A DNA stretch of 64,000 nucleotides from Ruegeria sp. HKCCD7303 (GCF_013111185.1 NZ_WVRE01000009.1:62001-126000); one strand, 5' to 3'; counted from the first letter of the stretch, positions 16,348 to 25,792 are shown. The notes: generated from the letters alone by a model not told the origin. Numbers and translations are program-made.

Positions 16348-17067
16348 TTATTCAGACCAGCGCATCAGGGCGTTAAGCGCCCCGCGCACCCGCTCGTCTT
16401 CGCTTTCCAGAAAACTTTGCCCCAGTTCGTAAGCGCGCTGGATTTCAACCAAGCGCGTCACCTGCTCAATGGCTTTGACGTTTGAGCCTTCGAGAAAGCG
16501 TTGCAAAACAATCGGTTCGTCAACCGGATCTATGGCCTCATCCGTACGGAAGCGTGTGTTTCCTTCGCGGACTAGATCTTTAGGGTCGGCGATGTTGAAC
16601 ACCCCCAGCTGCCCCAATAATTGCCCATCGACACTCAGGGTTCCGTCGCTGCCAACGTCTATCGTGACGACATCGGGCGGGATGAAAACCGGCGCGCCAT
16701 TTGCGTCCAACACGCGCGCGCCATCCAGGGCCACCAGATCCCCCTCTGCGTTGGTCGAGAAACTGCCAGCCCGCGTCAACCGATTCCCGTCCGGCGTTTC
16801 AACCATAAAAAAACCAGCGCCTTCGATCGCGAAGTCAAACTGCCCACCGGTTTCCGTCAACACCCCCTGTTGCAACGACGTGTTGCGGGCTTCGGCCCGG
16901 CTCATGGAAAGCGACGGGCTTTTTGGCATGCCCTGAATGAACTCGGAAAACACAAGACCTTGCTGGCGATAGCCAGTCGTGTTCGCATTGGCGATATTAT
17001 TTGCCACCAATCGCATTTCGTTCATCAAACCGGATTGGCGGGACAAGGTAACATAAGCGGTGTCCAT
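16348..17067 (-). CDS. flgF: flagellar proximal rod protein FlgF
   Basis: A 239-residue rod protein related to FlgG: N-terminal LSRQSGLMNEMRLVANNIAN and a C-terminal EQVTRLVEIQRAYELGQ helix. The ATG at 17067 overlaps the fliQ stop (TGATG); the frame runs on upstream as a shadow of fliQ. Confidence 0.96.
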   Translation of the reverse strand: MDTAYVTLSRQSGLMNEMRLVANNIANANTTGYRQQGLVFSEFIQGMPKSPSLSMSRAEARNTSLQQGVLTETGGQFDFAIEGAGFFMVETPDGNRLTRAGSFSTNAEGDLVALDGARVLDANGAPVFIPPDVVTIDVGSDGTLSVDGQLLGQLGVFNIADPKDLVREGNTRFRTDEAIDPVDEPIVLQRFLEGSNVKAIEQVTRLVEIQRAYELGQSFLESEDERVRGALNALMRWSE

Positions 17068-17339
17068 CAGCGACCTCCTGCAATCAAAGGGACGAGCGTT
17101 CCGGTGAAGAACGTCACCAGAGTCTGGGTCATGAACCCCATCGAAATCCAGAATACGACAACGATGGCGATCAGCTTGGGAACGAAAGTCAGTGTCATTT
17201 CCTGAATCGACGTCAGCGCCTGAAACAAGCCGACAATCAAGCCCGAGACCAAGGCGACAGCCAGAATCGGGACCGATGTGATCACCGCAACCCAAAGGGC
17301 CTGGCGCACAATGTCATAGAAAAGACCTTCGCTCAGCAT
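17067..17339 (-). CDS. fliQ: flagellar export gate protein FliQ
   Basis: A 90-residue protein with two membrane hairpins, the standard FliQ size; conserved SGLIVGLFQALTSIQEMTL segment. Forms the FliPQR pore with FliR. Lies 4 nt after fliE. Confidence 0.97.
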   Translation of the reverse strand: MLSEGLFYDIVRQALWVAVITSVPILAVALVSGLIVGLFQALTSIQEMTLTFVPKLIAIVVVFWISMGFMTQTLVTFFTGTLVPLIAGGR

Positions 17340-17343
17340 CGTG

Positions 17344-17634
17344 TCAGACCGGCATCCGCAGGATTTCCTGATAAGCCTCGACCACCTTGTTGCGCACGAT
17401 CACGGCTGTCTCGACAGCCAGTTCGGTTTGCGCCAGCGCCTGCACCAATGCGTGCGGATCGGCTTGTCCGACCATCGCGGCCTGAGACATCTGCTCGCTG
17501 TGTTTCAACGTGGCCGCAAAGTCCTGAAAACTGGCCTGAAGCCCCTGCGTCGTCCCGGTGTGTTCGGGATCGGCCTGTGTCGCGGGGCGTGCGCCGGTAT
17601 AGTTCTGTGCGGCGGTCAGGGATCGGATGTCCAT
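17344..17634 (-). CDS. fliE: flagellar hook-basal body complex protein FliE
   Basis: A 96-residue rod/MS-ring adaptor. The C-terminal half (LVQALAQTELAVETAVIVRN, KVVEAYQEILRMPV) is diagnostic of FliE. Placed between flgC and fliQ, the common flgBC-fliE order. Confidence 0.96.
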   Translation of the reverse strand: MDIRSLTAAQNYTGARPATQADPEHTGTTQGLQASFQDFAATLKHSEQMSQAAMVGQADPHALVQALAQTELAVETAVIVRNKVVEAYQEILRMPV

Positions 17635-17646
17635 TCTGGCTGTCCT

Positions 17647-18033
17647 TTATTTTCTGAGCAATTCCATCAACGACGACGACATCTGCCGCGTCTGATCAAA
17701 CATCTTGAGATTGGCTTCGTAGCTGCGCTGCGCTTCGCGCGCGTCGGCGATTTCGATCATCAGATCGACATTCGATCCCTGATAGTGGCCGCTTTCATCA
17801 GCCATCGGATGGCCAGGGTCGTAGATTCTGCTTAGGTCACGCCGATCAAGCGTGACACGGCCGGCCTGCACCATGTCGCGACCGTCTTTTTGTACAGTTT
17901 CAAATGGCACCGTTTTGCGCCGGTAGCCCGGCGTATCGGCGTTCGAAATATTCTCGGACACATGCCGCAAGCGGGCGGCCTGCGCACGCAGGGCGCTGGC
18001 GGATGCGGTCAGAGAGTGGGAAAAATCGCTCAT
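17647..18033 (-). CDS. flgC: flagellar proximal rod protein FlgC
   Basis: A 128-residue rod protein with the N-terminal RLRHVSENISNADTPGYRRK motif and a C-terminal MIEIADAREAQRSYEANLK helix. Starts 11 nt after flgB. Confidence 0.97.
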   Translation of the reverse strand: MSDFSHSLTASASALRAQAARLRHVSENISNADTPGYRRKTVPFETVQKDGRDMVQAGRVTLDRRDLSRIYDPGHPMADESGHYQGSNVDLMIEIADAREAQRSYEANLKMFDQTRQMSSSLMELLRK

Positions 18034-18044
18034 CTTCTTTCCTC

Positions 18045-18431
18045 TTAGCCACGACCCAGGCTGGTACGCAGGATATTCATGGATGACTTGTAAATAGCCA
18101 AAGCCCGGTCATGCTGGCGCTTAACATCGACCGATTTCAGCATCTCTTCTTCAAGGGAAACGCCGTTGCCGTTAGGATCGCCAGAAGGGACGGCATCGAA
18201 CTCGGCCCAGCTTTTCGCATCAGAACCTCTGTGCAGATGACCCTGACGCGTGGCGCTCATAGTCGTTTCACGTTGTGAGATTTCGAAAGCTGTCTTGAAA
18301 GATTCTATATCGCGCGGCTGGTAGCCGGGTGTATCCGCATTGGCCATGTTGCGCGCAATGACCGCCTGCCGTTGCCCGGCATGGGTTGCCATTGCGTACG
18401 CGGTCTTAAAGACGTTCAGGTCATAGAACAT
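18045..18431 (-). CDS. flgB: flagellar proximal rod protein FlgB
   Basis: A 128-residue rod protein with ARNMANADTPGYQPRDIESF near its N-terminus. The ATG at 18431 is chosen because GAGGGAGAA, a good ribosome site, lies just before it; the in-frame ATG nine codons upstream would place that site inside the gene. First gene of the nine-gene leftward operon and divergent from fliI, with a CtrA-like box between them. Confidence 0.95.
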   Translation of the reverse strand: MFYDLNVFKTAYAMATHAGQRQAVIARNMANADTPGYQPRDIESFKTAFEISQRETTMSATRQGHLHRGSDAKSWAEFDAVPSGDPNGNGVSLEEEMLKSVDVKRQHDRALAIYKSSMNILRTSLGRG

Positions 18432-18454
18432 CGGGGCTTCTCCCTCGATCAATT

Positions 18455-18469
18455 TCAATCAAGGCTTAA
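18455..18469. promoter_or_regulatory. CtrA-like box between flgB and fliI
   Basis: TTAA-N7-TTGA on the minus strand (7 of 8 consensus bases of TTAA-N7-TTAA). It sits in the 87-bp gap between the two divergent flagellar genes. Weaker than the box at 19881, but its placement fits CtrA control of motility known in this group. Confidence 0.55.
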
Positions 18470-18518
18470 CCCCGATTCCTTTAGAAACCGTTTTCAGAAC
18501 TCAGTTGGAGAACCCACG

Positions 18519-19856
18519 ATGTCAGATCTCGACCCGATGCTTCTGAAACATGAATTCGACAGGATGACTGCGGTCCGTCATGTGGGGCTGGTCAGTGGCG
18601 TCGCGCAGGGTCTGATCGAGATCAGCGGCCTGAACAGTCACGCGCGAATTGGCGACCTGCTTACATTGCAGCGGCGCTCGGGGCCTGATGTCTCAGGTGA
18701 AGTGCTGCATGTGGATGCGGATCATGTTCATATGATGCCAGGCGCCGCACCAGATGGTGTCAGTCTGGGGGACCGCGTGTATCTTGACCCCTCTCCGGGT
18801 TTCGCACCGGGCCTGCACTGGTTGGGGCGTGTTATCGATCCATTTGGCAAACCGCTTGACGGGAAACCTCTGCTGAACGGGGCGCAGGACCGCGATATCA
18901 TGCAGGCCCCGCCGCCAGCTGTAACACGCAAACCGTTGGGAGAGCGGATGGCCACGGGGTTGTCCGTTCTAAACACAATGCTACCGATCGTGCGCGGTCA
19001 GAGGGTCGGGTTGTTTGCCGGGTCGGGCGTTGGGAAATCGACGCTCCTGTCAACTCTGGCACGCTCCATGCGGGCGGATGCAGTCGTAGTTGCACTGATT
19101 GGTGAGCGGGGGCGCGAAGTAAATGAATTTGTTGCCCATGCCATCGGTCCGGAGGCCATGCAGCGGACCATCGTGGTGGCAGCGACTTCGGACCAATCGG
19201 CCTTGTCCCGCAGGCGCTGCGCTTGGTCAGCGATGTCGACAGCAGAATTCCTGCGCGATCAGGGCCTGAACGTCCTGTTTCTGGCCGATTCAGTGACCCG
19301 TTTTGCTGAAGCACACCGGGAAATTGCCGTCGCCATGGGGGAAACGCCGTCTCTGCGCGGGTATCCGCCTTCGGTCACACCCCTGATCGCCAATCTGTGT
19401 GAACGCGCAGGACCGGGCGCGCAGGATCAGGGGTATATCACCGCCGTGTTCAGCGTGCTGGTGGCCGGATCGGACATGGATGAACCTGTCGCAGACATTC
19501 TGCGCGGCGTGCTGGACGGGCATATCGTGCTTAGCCGTGACATCGCCGAACGTGGGCGTTTCCCCGCCATCGATCTCAGCAGGTCCGTGTCCCGCAGTTT
19601 GCCGGGGGCGGCGTCCGAGGCGGAAAACCATATGATTTCGGAAACACGCAGACTTGTCGGAAGCTACGAACAGTCAGAAGTGATGATAAAGGCCGGGCTA
19701 TATGCCGAAGGGTCAGACCCGCTTTTGGATCAGGCCGTGCGCGTTCACGACGAATTGGATTCGTTTTTCGGTAAACCGGATTCCGAAGGGATCGAAAACA
19801 GCTTTAGTCGACTGTCTCTGATTCTGCGCCGCGCATCGGTCGGGGTACCGCGTTAA
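18519..19856 (+). CDS. fliI: flagellar export ATPase FliI
   Basis: A 445-residue F1-beta-like ATPase that drives export of flagellar proteins. Walker A AGSGVGKST is at 167-175; the LIGERGREVNEF and SVTRFAEAHREIAVAMGE stretches are diagnostic. The ATG at 18519 has GGAG 8 nt upstream; the frame is open for a further 49 codons across flgB, which is a shadow. Its partners fliH and fliJ are not adjacent; a FliJ-like gene lies after flhB. Confidence 0.97.
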   Translation: MSDLDPMLLKHEFDRMTAVRHVGLVSGVAQGLIEISGLNSHARIGDLLTLQRRSGPDVSGEVLHVDADHVHMMPGAAPDGVSLGDRVYLDPSPGFAPGLHWLGRVIDPFGKPLDGKPLLNGAQDRDIMQAPPPAVTRKPLGERMATGLSVLNTMLPIVRGQRVGLFAGSGVGKSTLLSTLARSMRADAVVVALIGERGREVNEFVAHAIGPEAMQRTIVVAATSDQSALSRRRCAWSAMSTAEFLRDQGLNVLFLADSVTRFAEAHREIAVAMGETPSLRGYPPSVTPLIANLCERAGPGAQDQGYITAVFSVLVAGSDMDEPVADILRGVLDGHIVLSRDIAERGRFPAIDLSRSVSRSLPGAASEAENHMISETRRLVGSYEQSEVMIKAGLYAEGSDPLLDQAVRVHDELDSFFGKPDSEGIENSFSRLSLILRRASVGVPR

Positions 19857-19880
19857 GCGAATTCTGAACAGTTTTAAGTG

Positions 19881-19895
19881 TTAAGGCCACCTTAA
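19881..19895. promoter_or_regulatory. CtrA box upstream of motB
   Basis: A perfect TTAA-N7-TTAA (19881-19884 and 19892-19895), the full consensus of the cell-cycle regulator CtrA, about 50 bp upstream of the motB start. CtrA activates flagellar genes in Roseobacter-group bacteria. Confidence 0.75.
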
Positions 19896-19942
19896 GTCCT
19901 CCGCTGCTAGTCACAGAGTTGGGTGATAAAAAGGTGGTGGAG

Positions 19943-20782
19943 ATGGGTGCGCAAACAAACGCGGCGCCAATCATCATCAAGAAGAAGCGTGTGTCAGGTG
20001 GCGATGGCCATCATGGCGGCGCGTGGAAAGTCGCGTATGCCGACTTTGTTACGGCCATGATGGCCTTCTTCATGTTGATGTGGCTGCTGAACGCAACAAC
20101 GGAACAACAACGCAAGGGGTTGGCGGATTACTTCGCGCCGACAATCCCGCTGAGCCCGGAATCCGGGGGCGGTGACGGCGCTTTTGGTGGCGACAGTATG
20201 CTGTCAGAAGACACGCTGCTGCGGGACGGCCAAGGGGCTATAACCAAGTACGCAACCGAGTCGCGCCTGGCCCGTGGGTCCGTCGGCGTGGATGCACAGG
20301 GTGGCGGCAAAGGGAACAAGGAAGACTTCTCGACGCTTGAAGCCCAACTGCTTGGCCGCACCGGCGAAAGCGATGTGTCGGACAAGCTGCTCAAGCACAT
20401 TGTCACACGCGTCACTGACGAAGGACTTGTCGTCGAACTCTTTGACACCGAGGATCAGGCATTGTTCGAATCGGGATCCGACACGCCAACCCGCTTCCTG
20501 CGCGCGCTGGCCCTGATCATCGCCCGATCCTCGGATTTAGTGACAAATTCGATCGCCGTTGAAGGCCATGTCAGCGCCTCGCCTGTTGTACAGGCCCGCA
20601 ACACCGCCTGGGATCTGTCTACTGCACGAGCGCAAAAACTGCGCCAGTTGCTGCAGGACAAGGGCGTGACGGCACGGCGGATGGATCGCGTCACCGGCCA
20701 TGCAGACCGTGAGTTATTTGCTAAAAACCCAATGGCCCCGCGGAACAACAGGGTCGAAGTGATCTTCCTGCGTCACCCCTAA
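19943..20782 (+). CDS. motB: flagellar motor stator protein MotB
   Basis: A 279-residue stator protein. Near its N-terminus is the single membrane segment with the proton-binding Asp (AYADFVTAMMAFFMLMWLL), then a linker with a plug, and an OmpA-type peptidoglycan-binding domain (about 150-279, ending MAPRNNRVEVIFL). I start at the ATG at 19943 behind AAGGTGGTGG; an in-frame TTG at 19919 is possible. motA is not adjacent and not in the window, so the stator partner must be elsewhere. Confidence 0.93.
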   Translation: MGAQTNAAPIIIKKKRVSGGDGHHGGAWKVAYADFVTAMMAFFMLMWLLNATTEQQRKGLADYFAPTIPLSPESGGGDGAFGGDSMLSEDTLLRDGQGAITKYATESRLARGSVGVDAQGGGKGNKEDFSTLEAQLLGRTGESDVSDKLLKHIVTRVTDEGLVVELFDTEDQALFESGSDTPTRFLRALALIIARSSDLVTNSIAVEGHVSASPVVQARNTAWDLSTARAQKLRQLLQDKGVTARRMDRVTGHADRELFAKNPMAPRNNRVEVIFLRHP

Positions 20783-20804
20783 AGGATAGAACGCATTTTA
20801 CATG

Positions 20805-20819
20805 TTAGCGCGCTGTTAA
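20805..20819. promoter_or_regulatory. CtrA-like box upstream of flgE
   Basis: TTAG-N7-TTAA (7 of 8 consensus bases), about 55 bp before the flgE start. It would give the hook and hook-associated genes their own CtrA-dependent promoter. Confidence 0.65.
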
Positions 20820-20873
20820 GGGGCAGCGCGTTACCTGTTGCATCAACGACTGACGCAACAGAAGGGCGCGCCC

Positions 20874-22169
20874 ATGACCATTTCCTCTTCGCTCAATGCC
20901 GGCGTGGCAGCGCTGAAAGCCAACGCCAACAGGCTGGCAACGATTTCCGACAACATCGCGAATTCCTCGACCTATGGGTACAAGCGGGTCGAGACGGATT
21001 TTCATTCTATGGTCACATCGGGTCAAGGTGGCAGCTATTCGGCAGGTGGCGTGCGCACGACAAGCCAGCGCATGATTGATCAGCGCGGACCCTTGGTAAC
21101 AACCAGCAACTCCACCGACCTCGCGGTTCGCGGGCGCGGGATGTTGCCAGTGCGCCCTAGTTCGCAAATCGGCAATAACTCGAACGAAATGCTTTTGACC
21201 ACAACCGGATCGTTCCGCACCAACGAAGAAGGGTATCTGGTAACCGAATCCGGCCTTGTTCTTCTAGGATGGCGCGCTGGTCCGGATGGGATCATTCCGT
21301 CTGTACCCCGCGACACACCCGCTGCACTTGAACCCATTCAACTGAGCGTCAATCAGCTCTCAGGCGCCCCAACAACAGAAATGAACCTGCGCATGAACTT
21401 GCCCGCCACCGCGACCGATGCGGGCGCTCCGGGCGACGTTCAACCTTTGTCGGTCGAGTATTTTGACAACCTTGGCAAATCCGAAAGCGTTGATATCCAG
21501 CTGATCCCAACCGTTCCGGCGACCGGCAGCAGCAATGAATGGACTATGGTTCTGCGCGATTCCGCCTCTGGCGGCGCAATCATCGGGGAATACACACTAA
21601 CTTTCACCGACAACCGAACCGCAGGCGGCACTCTGGCCAGTGTCGCGGCAGTATCAGGTGGCGCATACGACCCAACGACCGGCAGCGTCATGGTCAACGT
21701 TGCCGGCGGTCCAATGGAGATAAATATCGGCATGATCGGCGATGACGATGGAATAACCCAGCTCTCTGACACCTTTGCACCGGTTTCGATCACACGAGAT
21801 GGTTCCGCCGTTGGTACAATGACTAGCGTTCAAGTGGATGAAAATGGCTATGTCTATGCGTTCTACGATACTGGCGTCAGCCGCCGGATGTTTCAGATTC
21901 CTCTCGCGGACGTGCCCAATCCCAATGGCCTGACGGCGTTGGACAGTCAGACCTACGCCCCGTCACGTGAAAGCGGCACATTCTTTCTGTGGAACGCAGG
22001 CGACGGCCCGACCGGAGATCTTGTTTCCTTCGCCCGCGAAGAATCAACTACGGACGTCGCCACCGAACTCACCTCTCTGATCCAGACACAGCGCGCTTAT
22101 TCATCAAGCGCCACGGTGATCCAGACGGTGGATGAGATGCTGCAGGAAACGACGAATCTGAAACGCTGA
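20874..22169 (+). CDS. flgE: flagellar hook protein FlgE
   Basis: A 431-residue hook subunit with N-terminal rod-type helix (MTISSSLNAGVAALKANANR, then NIANSSTYGYKRVETDF), FlaE-like middle domain (about 150-320) and the C-terminal helix (ELTSLIQTQRAYSSSATV). Start ATG at 20874 gives the conserved N-terminus; the frame opens 12 codons earlier without support. flgD and fliK, often next to flgE, are absent. Confidence 0.97.
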   Translation: MTISSSLNAGVAALKANANRLATISDNIANSSTYGYKRVETDFHSMVTSGQGGSYSAGGVRTTSQRMIDQRGPLVTTSNSTDLAVRGRGMLPVRPSSQIGNNSNEMLLTTTGSFRTNEEGYLVTESGLVLLGWRAGPDGIIPSVPRDTPAALEPIQLSVNQLSGAPTTEMNLRMNLPATATDAGAPGDVQPLSVEYFDNLGKSESVDIQLIPTVPATGSSNEWTMVLRDSASGGAIIGEYTLTFTDNRTAGGTLASVAAVSGGAYDPTTGSVMVNVAGGPMEINIGMIGDDDGITQLSDTFAPVSITRDGSAVGTMTSVQVDENGYVYAFYDTGVSRRMFQIPLADVPNPNGLTALDSQTYAPSRESGTFFLWNAGDGPTGDLVSFAREESTTDVATELTSLIQTQRAYSSSATVIQTVDEMLQETTNLKR

Positions 22170-22202
22170 ACCAGTGTCTGATCACAGGAAAGGAGTGGCC
22201 TC

Positions 22203-23654
22203 ATGAACATGTCGACGGCACTCAACAATGCATTGGGTGGGCTGACAGCGGCCAGCCGAGGGGCCTCTGTGGTGTCCGGGAACATCGCAAATGCCCTGAC
22301 GCCGGGCTACGCGCGCCGATCCCTTGAACTGACAACCAGCCAGATTTCCGGCAACGGCGTCCGCACGGTTGGAGTGGTTCGGCACCAGGACCCTGTTTTA
22401 ACCGCCAACAGACGGTCAACGGACGCCGAACTTGCGTTACAATCCGCAGTTTCGGATTTTCATACGCGTTTCGAACAACTAGTCGGATCTCCAGCGAACG
22501 GGTCCTCGTTGTCCACGCGCCTGTCGGACTTGGAAAACAGCTTCATAACTGCAGCCAGCCTGCCTGATTCGGTCGAACGACTAGATCAGGTCGCGCGCTC
22601 GGCAGGTGATCTGGCCAACGCGCTGAATAAAGCATCTGAAGGCGTGCGGCAGGCGCGCTCGGACGCAGATCGCAAGATCGGCGCTCAAGTTGAAAACCTA
22701 AACCGGACTTTGCAGGATATCGAAGACCTGAACGCCAAGATTCCTGCCATTAAAAACTCGGGTGGAGACATTGGTGCCCTGTTGGATCAACGACATGTCC
22801 TGATCGATCAAGTCAACACGATGATTCCGGTCAACGTCGTGCCGCGCGTAAATGATCAGGTGTCGCTATATTCCGATGGCGGCTTAATACTGCTGGAGGG
22901 CAAAGCGTCAGAGTTCACCTTTTCCACAACGGGTGAGACCATGCCGCATATGACGGTGGCAAACGGCCTTCTGTCAGGGTTGGAGATGAACGGAAACCCT
23001 GTGCGCACAAGCGGTGACACCGCACAGATTCGTGGCGGAGCGCTGATGGCCCAGTTCACTATCCGCGATGAACTGGCTATTGAGGCACAGATGCAACTGG
23101 ACACTGTTGCCCGCGACCTGATCGAACGGTTCGAAACGTCGGGGCTGGACCTCACCGCCCTGGTTAGCGATCCGGGCCTGTTTACCGACAATGGCAACCG
23201 GTTTGATCCTACCGCTTTTGTCGGGCTCGCCTCTCGGATTGCAATCAATTCTACGGTGGATCCTGACGTTGGCGGAGACAGCTGGAAGCTGCGTTCGGGT
23301 CTGGGCGCTGTGACAGCAGGTGATCCCGGACAAGCCGCTCAACTAAGTGCCTTCGGAAACATCCTGAGTGACGCGCGTCCGATACCTGGCGGAGTGTTCG
23401 GTACAGGAAACATGCGTCCCGCCGAGTTGACCGAGGCTTTGCTCTCTAAAGCGGGTGCACATGCGCATGCAGCAGATCAACGCGAGGCCTTCGCCAATAG
23501 CGCCCAACAACAAATGGCCCAGATCGAGGCCGAGCAAGGTGTAGATACAGATCAGGAACTGCAACGTCTCATGCAGGTTGAACAGACATATGCCGCAAAT
23601 GCACGGGTTATCTCGGTCGTGGATGAATTGCTTGAAACTCTGCTGAGGTTGTAA
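22203..23654 (+). CDS. flgK: hook-associated protein 1 FlgK
   Basis: A 483-residue hook-filament junction protein. N-terminal STALNNALGGLTAASRGASV and NIANALTPGYARRSLEL, long central coiled region, and C-terminal VDTDQELQRLMQVEQTYAAN are diagnostic. An AAAGGAG site precedes the ATG. Two nt separate it from flgL. Confidence 0.97.
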   Translation: MNMSTALNNALGGLTAASRGASVVSGNIANALTPGYARRSLELTTSQISGNGVRTVGVVRHQDPVLTANRRSTDAELALQSAVSDFHTRFEQLVGSPANGSSLSTRLSDLENSFITAASLPDSVERLDQVARSAGDLANALNKASEGVRQARSDADRKIGAQVENLNRTLQDIEDLNAKIPAIKNSGGDIGALLDQRHVLIDQVNTMIPVNVVPRVNDQVSLYSDGGLILLEGKASEFTFSTTGETMPHMTVANGLLSGLEMNGNPVRTSGDTAQIRGGALMAQFTIRDELAIEAQMQLDTVARDLIERFETSGLDLTALVSDPGLFTDNGNRFDPTAFVGLASRIAINSTVDPDVGGDSWKLRSGLGAVTAGDPGQAAQLSAFGNILSDARPIPGGVFGTGNMRPAELTEALLSKAGAHAHAADQREAFANSAQQQMAQIEAEQGVDTDQELQRLMQVEQTYAANARVISVVDELLETLLRL

Positions 23655-23656
23655 CG

Positions 23657-24664
23657 ATGACTTTGACATCTATCGGCGATCTGGCGCGCGGTATGACCTT
23701 GCGCACGCGTGCCACAGACATAAAAACACAGATCGAAACGCTTTCGTTTGAGATGTCCACTGGACAGGTACAGGATATCTCAGGCCGGTTGGGGGGCGAT
23801 TATTCGCAGCTTCTCGACTTGGATCGCAGCCTCGCCAGGCTCGACGCCTTTGGCATAGCAACATCTGAGGCGGCTCTGTTCGCCGATGCCATGCAGTTAA
23901 GCCTGACAACCTTCAGCGATTCTGTCGGAGAAATGACCGCATCCTTGTTGGCTTATGGAACCGCAAATCAGCCTGCGAACCATGAACAAGCATCGGTGCA
24001 GGCGAAAAACGAACTGGACACGATGATCTCGGCGCTGAACACGCGCGTCGGTGGACGTAGCCTGTTTTCCGGCACGGCCACCGACGTATCGCCTTTGCAA
24101 TCATCAGACGATCTTTTGGCGGCGCTGAGGCCGCAGTTGACCGGGCTTGCGACTGTGTCAGATATCCGTCTGGCAGCAGACACATGGTTCAATGACCCGG
24201 CCGGGTTTGACGCCGTAATTTACCAAGGATCGAACAACACGCTTTCCCCGATGCAGGTATCAGAAAATGAAAGCGTCACTCTGCCGATCACTGCAACGGA
24301 CCCGGCTTTCAAAGCCGCCCTCAGGGACGTTGCAGTGGCCGCATTGGCCACAGACAGCGCATTGGCGCTTTCCCCAGATCAACGCACGATGCTGTTCACG
24401 CAGTTGGGTGTTGATCTGGCCAACGCGCAGGATGATACCGTGCAACTCCGGGCCGAAGTCGGCACGGCGGAGGCCCGTATAGAAGAGGCAGCGACACGCA
24501 ATTCGGCTGCTCGCACCAGCCTTGAATACAGCCGAAACGAACTGATCGCGGCGGACCCTTATGAAACGGCGGCAAAACTGCAAACTGTGCAGTTCCAATT
24601 GGAAAGCTTGTATTCCGTAACTGTTCGCAACGCGAACCTATCGCTGGTGAATTTTCTGAGATGA
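23657..24664 (+). CDS. flgL: hook-associated protein 3 FlgL
   Basis: A 335-residue flagellin-fold protein, second junction protein between hook and filament. N-terminal flagellin-like helix (TSIGDLARGMTLRTRATDIK) and C-terminal ETAAKLQTVQFQLESLYSVT helix. Stop overlaps the flgI ATG by 4 nt. Confidence 0.93.
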   Translation: MTLTSIGDLARGMTLRTRATDIKTQIETLSFEMSTGQVQDISGRLGGDYSQLLDLDRSLARLDAFGIATSEAALFADAMQLSLTTFSDSVGEMTASLLAYGTANQPANHEQASVQAKNELDTMISALNTRVGGRSLFSGTATDVSPLQSSDDLLAALRPQLTGLATVSDIRLAADTWFNDPAGFDAVIYQGSNNTLSPMQVSENESVTLPITATDPAFKAALRDVAVAALATDSALALSPDQRTMLFTQLGVDLANAQDDTVQLRAEVGTAEARIEEAATRNSAARTSLEYSRNELIAADPYETAAKLQTVQFQLESLYSVTVRNANLSLVNFLR

Positions 24665-25755
24665 GGGCGCTGATACTTATCTTGGTCTTCCTTCCCAGCC
24701 TGGCTTGGGCGGGGGCAATCCGTCTTAAGGACCTGGTCGATTTTGACGGCGTGCGCGGCAACGATCTGGTTGGCTACGGCCTAGTCGTAGGTTTGAATGG
24801 AACCGGTGATGGATTGCGCAATGCCCCCTTCACCGAAGAAATCATGTCCAACATCCTCGAACGTCTGGGCGTCAACGTGAACGGCGAAGATTTTCGACCA
24901 AAAAACGTGGCAGCGGTTTTGGTCACAGCCAGCCTCCCACCCTTCTCCAGGGTGGGCGGTCAGATCGATGTGACTGTTTCGGCCATCGGCGATTCCAGCA
25001 GCCTGTTGGGCGGAACGCTGATCATGACACCTTTGAACGCAGCCGACGGTCAAATTTATGCTGTCGCTCAAGGCACAATTTTGGCGGGCGGCGTTTCTGC
25101 CGAAGGTGAGGCCGCTTCGGTGGTGCGTGGGGTGCCAACGTCGGGCGTCATACCATCTGGCGCGCGGGTTGAGCGTGAAATTGACTTTGACCTGTCGACC
25201 CTGACCCAAATGCGTCTTGCTCTGAGAGAACCCGATTTCACCACAGCCGCACGGATCGAATCCGCGATCAATACCGAGTTCAACAGGGCCGTGGCCATCA
25301 TGCGGGATTCGGGAACGGTTGAACTTAACATTGCCGCGACGCAAGCGGTATCAACGGCCCATGCCATCGGGCGAATCGAAAACATACTGGTTGAACCGGA
25401 AACAAAAGCGCGCGTGGTCGTCGATCAGCGGTCGGGTACCATCGTTATGGGTCAAGAGGTCCGCATTTCGCGCGTTGCTGTCTCTCAGGGTAATCTGACG
25501 TTAACAGTGCAAGAGGCCCCGATTGCAGTGCAACCCAACCCGTTTGCCAGAGGTGAAACAGTGGTCGTGCCCCGCACCATCGCTGGCATCGAAGAGGAAG
25601 AAGGCACCGGTCTTGCCGAAATCCCCGAGGCGACAACTCTGTCCGAAGTGGTTGCTGGATTGAACGCGCTGGGCGTGTCGCCTCAGGACATGATCGACAT
25701 TTTGAAAACCATAAAAGCAGCGGGCGCGCTGCACGCAGAGTTCATAGTCAGGTGA
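24661..25755 (+). CDS. flgI: flagellar P-ring protein FlgI
   Basis: A 364-residue periplasmic ring protein with a signal peptide (to about residue 18, AWAG) and the canonical IRLKDLVDFDGVRGNDLVGY and GLVVGLNGTGDGLRNAPFT starts. Last gene of the motB-flgE-flgK-flgL-flgI run. The FlgA chaperone it needs is at 15134. Confidence 0.98.
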   Translation: MRALILILVFLPSLAWAGAIRLKDLVDFDGVRGNDLVGYGLVVGLNGTGDGLRNAPFTEEIMSNILERLGVNVNGEDFRPKNVAAVLVTASLPPFSRVGGQIDVTVSAIGDSSSLLGGTLIMTPLNAADGQIYAVAQGTILAGGVSAEGEAASVVRGVPTSGVIPSGARVEREIDFDLSTLTQMRLALREPDFTTAARIESAINTEFNRAVAIMRDSGTVELNIAATQAVSTAHAIGRIENILVEPETKARVVVDQRSGTIVMGQEVRISRVAVSQGNLTLTVQEAPIAVQPNPFARGETVVVPRTIAGIEEEEGTGLAEIPEATTLSEVVAGLNALGVSPQDMIDILKTIKAAGALHAEFIVR

Positions 25756-25763
25756 CGGCGGAA

Positions 25764-25784
25764 GGGCGTGCTGATTGCACGCCC
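25764..25784. terminator. hairpin after flgI (probable bidirectional terminator)
   Basis: An 8-bp stem (25764-25771 with 25777-25784) and 5-nt loop lies between convergent flgI and the DUF1523-like gene. The following T-richness is weak, so termination strength is uncertain. Confidence 0.5.
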
Positions 25785-25792
25785 CTTGCGCT

